Below, piece by piece: positions 58,221-64,000 of a stretch of DNA of 64,000 nt. Position 1 is the first letter of the stretch. Each line of letters opens with the position of its first letter. This DNA is from Aromatoleum aromaticum EbN1 (lineage in GTDB: Bacteria; Pseudomonadota; Gammaproteobacteria; Burkholderiales; Rhodocyclaceae), in assembly GCF_000025965.1 (NCBI RefSeq), contig NC_006513.1, forward strand, positions 1,922,001 through 1,986,000, written 5' to 3'. A program made the translations under genes and the position numbers. The notes beneath the pieces were generated by a model that saw only the letters and a program-made list of their open reading frames with translations, did no database searches and was not told where the DNA came from.

Positions 58221-60305
58221 ATGAGCCAGCCCGTTGAAAAGTTGGTGCGCGCGGCCTGCCCGCACGATTGCCCCGATACCTGCGCAATGGAAGTGACGGT
58301 CGCCGACGGCCGGGCGGTGAAGATCCGCGGCGCCGACGACCTGCCGTTCACGAATGGCGCGCTATGCCCGAAAGTCGCCCGCTACCTCGAGCGGGTGTAT
58401 TCGGACCAGCGCCTGCTGCACCCGATGAAGCGCGTCGGGCGCAAAGGCGAAGGCCGCTTCGAGCGCATCGGCTGGGACGAGGCGCTCGACACGATCGCAG
58501 CAAAGTTCGGCGCGATCGCCGCCGACGATGCGCGCGGCATCCTGCCATACAGCTATGGCGGCACGCTCGGCTTCGTGCAAGGCGGCAGCATGGATTTCCG
58601 CCTTTTCCATCGCCTCGGTGCGTCGCTGCTCGATCGCACGATTTGCTCGTCGGCGGGCGTCGCCGGCTGGAAGGCGACGATCGGAGCGATGGTCGGCACG
58701 GACCCGGAAGCGCTCGTCGACGCGAAGCTGATCCTGATCTGGGGCGCGAACCCGGTGGTGTCGAACCTGCACGGCTGGCGCTACCTCCAGGAGGCGAAGC
58801 GGCGCGGCGCGAAGCTCGTCTGCATCGACCCGCGGCGCACGCAGACCGCGGAAAAGTGCGCCGAGCATCTCGCGCCGTGGCCCGGCACTGACGGCGCGCT
58901 CGCGCTGGCGATGATGCAGGTTCTGATCGAGGACGACCTGATCGACCGCGACTACATCGCGGCGCACACCCTCGGCTTCGACGGGCTCGCCGAACGCGTG
59001 AAGCCCTGCACGCCCGAATGGGCTGCGCCGCTGACCGGCCTTTCGGCCGATGCGATCCGCTGCCTCGCGCGCGAGTACGGCAGTGTCAAGCCGGCGGCGA
59101 TCCGTCTCAATTACGGGCTCAACCGCTGTGGCGGCGGCGGCATGGCGATCCGCAACATCGCGTGTCTGCCAGCGCTGACCGGCGCGTGGCGCCATCCTGC
59201 CGGCGGCGCGGTGCTGTCGACGTCCGGCAATTTCCCGGTCGACCAGCACGCGCTCGAGAGGCCGGACCTGTACCCGCACACGCCGGGCCGTCCGCCACGC
59301 ACGATCAACATGACGACGATCGGCGACGCACTGCTCACCGCGGACGACCCGCCGATCCGCGCGATCTACGTCTATAACTCGAACCCGCTCGCGGTCGCGC
59401 CCGACAACCGCACCGTGCGCGAGGGGTTCGCGCGCGAGGACCTGTTCTGCGTCGTGCACGAACTTTTCCAGACCGACACCGCGGACTACGCCGACATCCT
59501 GCTGCCGGCGACGAGCCAGCTCGAGCACCGCGACCTGCACAAGTCGTACGGCCACCTGTACGCGGTCGACAACCAGCCGGCGATCGCGCCGCTTGGCGAG
59601 GCGAAACCGAACAGCGAAGTGTTCCGCCTGCTCGCCGCGCGGCTCGGCTTCACCGACCCGGCGCTCGCCGAGTCCGACGACGAGATTGTCGCGGCGGCGT
59701 TCACGCGCCGCGACAACCGTGTATATGGGTTCGAGCGCAGCCTCGCCGGGCAGGGCTGGGCGCGCCTGAACCTGCCGCGGCCGTTCGCACCGTTCGCGAA
59801 AGGCGATTTCCTCACGCCGTCGGGCAAATGCGAATTTTTCTCCGCCAGCCTTGCCCGCCAAGGGCACGATCCGCTGCCGGCGTGGGTGCCGCCGCACGAG
59901 TCGCCGGTCAGCAACCCCGCGCTCGCAGCGCGCTATCCGCTGGCGCTGATTTCGCCGCCGGCGCGTAACTTCCTCAACACCAGCTTCGCGAACCTGCCGC
60001 GCTTCATTGGCGAGGAACGCGGTCCGTCGCTCGAGATCCACCCCGCTGACGCGGCAGCGCGCGGCATCGTCGAAGGCGACCGGCTGCGCATCTTCAACGA
60101 CCGTGGCGCCTTCCACGCGCGCGCGGTGCCGACCGATCGCGTGCGACCCGGCCTCGTCGTCGCACCGTCAGTGTGGTGGCGCAAGCTGTCCGGCGATGGC
60201 GAAAACGTGAACGCGGTGACATCAAAGGCGCTGACCGACATGGGCGGCGGCCCGACGTTCTATGACTGTCTCGTCGAGGTCGCGAAGGAGACGCACGATG
60301 ACTGA
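58221..60305 (+). CDS. Molybdopterin-dependent oxidoreductase (Fe-S, DMSO reductase superfamily)
   Basis: 694 residues. The 4Fe-4S motif CPHDCPDTC (Cys13, 17, 21) and GALCPK (Cys49) starts the protein; YGGTLGFVQGGSMDFRLFHR, WGANPVVSNLHGWRYLQEAK and the C-terminal molybdopterin-dinucleotide-binding domain (SLEIHPADAAARGIVEGDRL) follow. No twin-arginine signal, so cytoplasmic. The substrate is not predictable. Its last 8 bp overlap the sirtuin gene. Confidence 0.9.
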   Translation: MSQPVEKLVRAACPHDCPDTCAMEVTVADGRAVKIRGADDLPFTNGALCPKVARYLERVYSDQRLLHPMKRVGRKGEGRFERIGWDEALDTIAAKFGAIAADDARGILPYSYGGTLGFVQGGSMDFRLFHRLGASLLDRTICSSAGVAGWKATIGAMVGTDPEALVDAKLILIWGANPVVSNLHGWRYLQEAKRRGAKLVCIDPRRTQTAEKCAEHLAPWPGTDGALALAMMQVLIEDDLIDRDYIAAHTLGFDGLAERVKPCTPEWAAPLTGLSADAIRCLAREYGSVKPAAIRLNYGLNRCGGGGMAIRNIACLPALTGAWRHPAGGAVLSTSGNFPVDQHALERPDLYPHTPGRPPRTINMTTIGDALLTADDPPIRAIYVYNSNPLAVAPDNRTVREGFAREDLFCVVHELFQTDTADYADILLPATSQLEHRDLHKSYGHLYAVDNQPAIAPLGEAKPNSEVFRLLAARLGFTDPALAESDDEIVAAAFTRRDNRVYGFERSLAGQGWARLNLPRPFAPFAKGDFLTPSGKCEFFSASLARQGHDPLPAWVPPHESPVSNPALAARYPLALISPPARNFLNTSFANLPRFIGEERGPSLEIHPADAAARGIVEGDRLRIFNDRGAFHARAVPTDRVRPGLVVAPSVWWRKLSGDGENVNAVTSKALTDMGGGPTFYDCLVEVAKETHDD

Positions 60306-61080
60306 AACGCAGGTTCTCGATGCCGTCGCGCGGTTGATCGCCGGTGCCCCTCGCATCCTGTTCATCACCGGCGCCGGCATCTCGGCCGATTCGGGCCTGC
60401 CGACCTACCGCGGCATCGGCGGGCTCTACCACGAGCGCCTGACCGACGACGGGCTGACGATCGAAGAGGCGCTGTCGGGCGAGATGATGGAGGCGCACCC
60501 CGAGGTCGCGTGGAAATACATCGCCGAGATCGAAGCCAACTGCCGCGGCGCCGCGCCGAACATCGCGCACCGCATCATCGCCGCGCTGGAGCACGAACGC
60601 CCCGGCGTATGGGTGCTGACGCAGAACGTCGACGGCCTGCACCGCGCGGCCGGATCGCGCAACCTCATCGAGATCCACGGCAGCGTGCATCGCCTGCGCT
60701 GCACGGAATGCAAGCACGCGCGCTCGGTGCCCGACTATTCCGGGCTGCGGATTCCGCCCGGCTGCCCGGTGTGCGGCGGGGTGTTGCGGCCGGACATCGT
60801 GCTGTTCGGCGAAATGCTGCCGGAAACTGGCCTGCGCCGGCTGGAGGCGCTGCTCGACGACGGCGTCGACCTCGTCGTGTCGATCGGCACCACCAGCGTC
60901 TTCCCGTACATCTCGGGGCCGATCTGGTGGGCCGATCAGGCCGGCGTGCCGAGCGTCGAGATCAACCCCGGCGAAACCGGAGTCAGCGGGATCGTCACGC
61001 ACCGCCTGCGCCTGCGCGCGGCCGAGGCGATGCCGAAACTGTGGCGGCGGCTGCATCCGGAGCGGCCGCTGGAGGATTGA
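60298..61080 (+). CDS. cobB: NAD-dependent protein deacylase, sirtuin (CobB type)
   Basis: 260 residues. NAD motif LFITGAGISADSGLPTYRG, GVWVLTQNVDGLHRAAGS, catalytic His in LIEIHGSVHRLRC, zinc finger CTECKHA ... CPVCGG, then RPDIVLFGEMLPE and SIGTTSVFPY. Removes acyl groups from lysines. Translationally coupled to the molybdoenzyme gene. Confidence 0.93.
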   Translation: MTETQVLDAVARLIAGAPRILFITGAGISADSGLPTYRGIGGLYHERLTDDGLTIEEALSGEMMEAHPEVAWKYIAEIEANCRGAAPNIAHRIIAALEHERPGVWVLTQNVDGLHRAAGSRNLIEIHGSVHRLRCTECKHARSVPDYSGLRIPPGCPVCGGVLRPDIVLFGEMLPETGLRRLEALLDDGVDLVVSIGTTSVFPYISGPIWWADQAGVPSVEINPGETGVSGIVTHRLRLRAAEAMPKLWRRLHPERPLED

Positions 61081-61120
61081 TCGCCACCTGCTTCCGTGAT
61101 GGGCAGGTCTGTGCAACAAT

Positions 61121-61151
61121 TTGTACATGTGCAATTCTATGAACAGGTACA
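61121..61151 (+). promoter_or_regulatory. Probable YefM/YoeB operator
   Basis: TTGTACATGTGCAA followed 15 bases later by GGTACAA just before the yefM start. The hexamer TGTACA is the core of known YefM operators, so the complex probably autoregulates here. Confidence 0.6.
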
Positions 61152-61154
61152 ACA

Positions 61155-61412
61155 ATGCGAGCCATTACCTATACCGATGCGCGCAACAACCTCGCGTCCG
61201 AGCTTGACCGGGTGGTTAACGACTGCGACGTGACGATCATCACCCGCCAGAAGGCCGAGGCGACCGTACTGATGTCGATGCGCGAATACGAGTCGTTGAT
61301 CGAAACCGCTCATCTACTACGCAATCCGAAGAACGCGATGCGGCTGATGAAGGCCGTCGATGACATCGAGAACCGGCGCAATCTGATCGAGCGGGACCTG
61401 ATCGAGGAATGA
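61155..61412 (+). CDS. yefM: Antitoxin YefM
   Basis: 85 residues: MRAITYTDARNNLASELDRV, DCDVTIITRQKAEATVLMSM, REYESLIETAHLLRNPKNAM are the Phd/YefM signature; the disordered C-terminal helix (ENRRNLIERDLIEE) binds the toxin. Overlaps yoeB as ATGA. Confidence 0.93.
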   Translation: MRAITYTDARNNLASELDRVVNDCDVTIITRQKAEATVLMSMREYESLIETAHLLRNPKNAMRLMKAVDDIENRRNLIERDLIEE

Positions 61413-61666
61413 GGATTATCTTCCATCCCCAGGCCTGGGACGATTACCTCTACTGGCAGCAGACCGACAAGCAGATCCTCAAGCGGGTCAATGCGCTGAT
61501 CCGCGATATCCAACGCGATCCGTTCGACGGCATCGGCAAGCCCGAACCGTTGAAATTCAACCTCACCGCCTACTGGTCGCGGCGCATCGACGACGAGCAC
61601 CGCATCGTCTACAAAGTGCTGGACGACGAAGTCATCATTGCGCAGGCGCGCGGGCACTACGAATAA
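61409..61666 (+). CDS. yoeB: Toxin YoeB (ribosome-dependent mRNA interferase)
   Basis: 85 residues: MRIIFHPQAWDDYLYWQQTD, KRVNALIRDIQRDPFDGIGK, PEPLKFNLTAYWSRRIDDEH and RIVYKVLDDEVIIAQARGHY E. The catalytic residues of YoeB (Glu, Arg in WSRRI, His in the C-terminal GHY) are in place, so the toxin looks active. Confidence 0.94.
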   Translation: MRIIFHPQAWDDYLYWQQTDKQILKRVNALIRDIQRDPFDGIGKPEPLKFNLTAYWSRRIDDEHRIVYKVLDDEVIIAQARGHYE

Positions 61667-61734
61667 GGCGCCCGTGATTGCAGCCGCCGGCCCAGCGCCT
61701 TCCACCGCACACCCCATTTCGGCACAATCCGCCG

Positions 61735-62271
61735 ATGCCCGACTACCGCCGCAACCGGGTTCCCGGCGGAACCTACTTCTTCACCGTCAACCTGCTCGAA
61801 CGCAGCCGCAGCACGCTGGTCACGCATGTCGATGCGCTACGCGAGGCGGTACGGAAAGTTCGTGCCCACCGTCCCTTCCACATCGACGCCTGGGTCGTCT
61901 TGCCCGACCACATGCACGCCGTGTGGACCCTGCCGCCCGATGACAGCGACTACCCGGCGCGCTGGAAGGCCATCAAGATCGCCTTCGCCAAGACGCTACC
62001 GAAGACCGAAGAGCTGTCCGCGGTGCGGGCCGCCAGGGGCGAACGGGGCATCTGGCAACGGCGCTTCTGGTAACACACCATCCGCGACGAACGGGACTAT
62101 GCCGCGCACGTGGATTACGTGCACATCAATCCGGTCAAGCATGGGTTGGTCAGCAGCGTGCGGAATTGGCCCCATTCATCGTTTCACCACTGCGTGGCAC
62201 GGGGTGTGTATGCCCCCGATTGGGCCGGGGATGGCATGGTCGACATGGCCGCCGGGGAACGGCGTGCGTGA
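61735..62271 (+). pseudogene. REP-associated tyrosine transposase (RAYT), nonsense-disrupted
   Basis: The 5' part MPDYRRNRVPGGTYFFTVNL, WVVLPDHMHAVWTLP (HxH motif) and RGERGIWQRRFW is followed by TAA at 62071-62073, then the same frame continues HTIRDERDYAAHVDYVHINP and VKHGLVSSVRNWPHSSFH to a TGA at 62269. RAYTs normally read RRFWEHTIRDE, so a single GAA to TAA change explains the stop. The catalytic tyrosine (DYVHINPVKHG) lies after it, so the truncated product would be inactive. Confidence 0.88.
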
Positions 62272-62317
62272 AGGGACGGCATCATGGGGACAAGGCGCGC
62301 TCCGCCCCGAATGTAGG

Positions 62318-62347
62318 GCGGATGAGCCGCGCAGCGGCGTTATCCGC
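62318..62347 (+). repeat. REP sequence downstream of the RAYT gene
   Basis: Imperfect palindrome GCGGATGAGCCGCGCAGCGG continuing CGTTATCCGC, preceded by GTAGG. RAYT genes are usually flanked by the REPs they process, and this one lies 46 bp beyond the RAYT frame. It is a different REP class from the TTCGACAAGCTC family elsewhere in the window. Confidence 0.65.
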
Positions 62348-62551
62348 CGCATGGGGCAAGGGGATTGGCATGGGTTGGGGCAGAAGTACCATACGGCGGA
62401 AGGCGCCTGCGGCTTTTCCGTTCTACGCACGCTGCAAATACACACATAACCTATGTGTTCCTTCTTATCGCATTTGCATAATCTCAAGGCGTTGGCAAGT
62501 ACGCCGGACAGTTACCAATTACACTGTGCGCGGCCGAGCAACGGGTGCGTC

Positions 62552-63277
62552 CAGGGCTCCCGCAGCTACGCGCTCATCATTACTCGTCGTCATCCTCATC
62601 CTCTTCAGGCACTTGGAAGCCGAGCAGTGCGGCCCGAAACTCATCGGATGTTGCTGCCAGCAGCCGCTTGGTCTTGATGCTCGTCTTGATGGACTTATCG
62701 AGCCGGATGAGATTGAGCACCATGTGGCGCACCAGCGCCAGGTTATGGGCAATGTGGCCGATGCGGCCCCTTGCGTAGTCGTCACCGAACTGAACATCCA
62801 GACACCAGTGCAGCCGATTCTCGACTTCCCAATGACTTCTGATCGCCAGTGCGATTCGCTCGGCATCGCCCGGCAGACTGCTGATGTAGTACGCGCGCTC
62901 GGTACTGGTGCGCTCGCCCACCGTTCGCACGCGCTCGACGACGGCAAAGCTGGCCACGTCCTTCCAGGCAGCAGCCTTGTAGAGCCGATCGGTCGCGTCA
63001 TACGCCGTACAGCGTCGCACTTCGATCCGTCCGTGGCCCGTGCTCGTGCTCTCGTGCGTCGAGCTCGGCGTCAGCGGGCTGCGCGGATCGATGTCCGCGA
63101 AGATGATCGAGTCAAGCAGCTTCGGATGGTTGTCCTTCACGCACAGCACGTAGTGTGCACCCCGCTCACGGATGGCGCGCGCGATCTTGGTCTGCGTGCC
63201 CATCGCATCGATGGTGACGATGCAGCCGTCGATGTCGAGCACCTTGAGCAGTTCGGGGTGCGGATTCCGACCCAACG
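62552..63277 (-). mobile_element. ISAs1-family element, 3' part, cut by an IS21-type insertion
   Basis: The left boundary is tentative, at CAGGGCTCCCGCAGC (62552), which resembles ISAs1-type ends. The right boundary is where IS21-type terminal sequence begins at 63278. The 5' half of the element is not in the window. Confidence 0.6.
62580..63277 (-). pseudogene. ISAs1-family transposase, C-terminal portion
   Basis: About 231 residues beginning GRNPHPELLKVLDIDGCIVT; includes the catalytic TIDAMGTQTKIARAI, a YVLCVKDNHPKLLD block and RSHWEVENRLHWCLDVQFGD (Glu). The N-terminal half that should precede ELLKVLDI is missing because IS21-type sequence starts at 63278. Non-functional unless the rest is elsewhere. 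Confidence 0.85.
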
Positions 63278-64000
63278 TGACCGCTGACTCCGAAATAGTG
63301 TGACCGGTGAATCCGCGGTCGTGACCGCGGATTCCGATTTGATCGTGACCGATTTCGGCGAGTTGTCGGAATGGGCGGTCACGATGTCGGAATCAATGGT
63401 CACGATCAAATCGGAACGGGTTTGTGAGGCCAAGCGTGGCAACGTCGTTTGTCAGGCCGGCTACCCTCGCGCGCTTTGCGCGGAGACCGAGGATGCCGGC
63501 GGAGCGGATTGCCATGCACAAGATCAGGGAGTTGTTACGGCTCAAATACGACTGCGCGCTGTCGCATGAGCGCATTGCCCGCGCGCTGTCGATTTCCAAA
63601 GGCGTGGTCGCCAAGTATGTGAAGGCGGCCGAGGAGTGCGGCCGGCCGTGGGCCGAGTTGTCGGCGGCCGACGAGGCAGAGTTGCGCCGGGTGCTGGGGG
63701 TCGCCCGGCGTGGACGTGGCGCGAGCGTCGCGAATGTGCCGCCGGATCTGGCGGCGGTGCATCAGGGGCTCAAGCGAAAGAACGTTACGCTGGCGCTGCT
63801 GTGGGAAGAGTACGTGCAGACGGCCGACGGGCCGAGCTATCAGTACTCGCGCTTTTGCGACCTGTACCGCGCGTTCGCCCGCACGCTCAAGCGCTCGATG
63901 CGCCAGGTTCACCGCGCCGGCGAGAAGCTCTTCATCGACTACGCCGGCGACACGGTGCCGATTGTTGACGCCGACACGGGCGAGATTTCCCGCGCGCAGA
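63278..64000 (+). mobile_element. IS21-family element, left end, partial
   Basis: Starts TGACCGCTGACTCCGAAATA; the next 130 bp repeat TGACCG/GTCACGAT and TCCG-AAT-type units in both directions, the multiple terminal repeats of the IS21 family. It is distinct in sequence from the IS21 element in the CRISPR array. Runs off the right edge. Confidence 0.8.
63493..64000 (+). CDS. istA: IS21-family transposase IstA, N-terminal part
   Basis: 169 codons in frame to the window edge: helix-turn-helix IRELLRLKYDCALSHERIAR and LSISKGVVAKYVKAAEECG, then YSRFCDLYRAFARTLKRSMR and the start of the integrase core KLFIDYAGDTVPIVDADTGE with the first catalytic Asp. No frameshift in the visible part. Confidence 0.88.
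   Translation, partial: MPAERIAMHKIRELLRLKYDCALSHERIARALSISKGVVAKYVKAAEECGRPWAELSAADEAELRRVLGVARRGRGASVANVPPDLAAVHQGLKRKNVTLALLWEEYVQTADGPSYQYSRFCDLYRAFARTLKRSMRQVHRAGEKLFIDYAGDTVPIVDADTGEISRAQ

Noticed and set aside
58362-60116. 584-codon leftward frame
   Set aside because: Antisense shadow of the molybdopterin oxidoreductase; low-complexity Arg-rich translation.

Overview
The window is high-GC DNA with a betaproteobacterial gene content, most like the Rhodocyclales (Azoarcus/Aromatoleum/Thauera group). That assignment is an inference from gene families (prs, pyrE, terC, yqjDEK, an aromatic-degradation cluster), protein sequence style and insertion-sequence load; there is no rRNA in the window to settle it. 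Core genes are interleaved with at least ten mobile-element copies or remnants.

Layout. 1-14.5 kb is an IS-battered stretch: a partial IS66, an IS110 element sitting inside a REP palindrome, prs, a 310-codon hypothetical gene split in three by an IS5-family and a Tn5-like IS4-family element, a DUF3800-like gene, and an operon (TonB receptor, DOMON-like protein, DUF1343/NamZ-like protein) whose receptor gene is split by a second identical IS5-family copy. 14.8-19.1 kb holds housekeeping genes (lipoprotein, terC, prfC, amidase). 19.15-40.3 kb is a type I-C CRISPR-Cas locus. Its array has 118 repeats in three blocks because an IS1182-family and an IS21-family element have each landed in a spacer. 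The cas genes (cas3-cas5-cas8c-cas7, then cas4-cas1-cas2) run leftward toward the array with the leader between cas2 and the array. A ParE-type toxin-antitoxin pair on the opposite strand splits effector from adaptation genes, and an orphan-looking antitoxin lies at the leader-distal end.

40.7-46.5 kb is an aromatic-catabolism cluster (IclR regulator, metallo-beta-lactamase-fold protein, FAD monooxygenase, DUF2783, VOC protein, FAH-family hydrolase). 46.5-50.7 kb has DUF1840, a hypoxanthine-type phosphoribosyltransferase, yqjK/E/D-like genes, a deleted olsB remnant beside olsA, and an exported Tudor-like protein. 50.9-55.7 kb is an envelope module (PAP2 phosphatase, LTA-synthase-like transferase, two-component system). 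56-61.1 kb has exonuclease III, pyrE, a DUF4124-like protein, a molybdopterin oxidoreductase and a sirtuin. 61.1-64 kb has a YefM/YoeB pair, a RAYT transposase broken by a nonsense codon next to a REP sequence, and an ISAs1 fragment cut by a second IS21-type element that leaves the window.

Several insertions can be undone on paper because target duplications are visible: removing the elements restores the hypothetical gene (310 codons), the TonB receptor (670 codons), two CRISPR spacers (34 and 35 nt) and one REP element.
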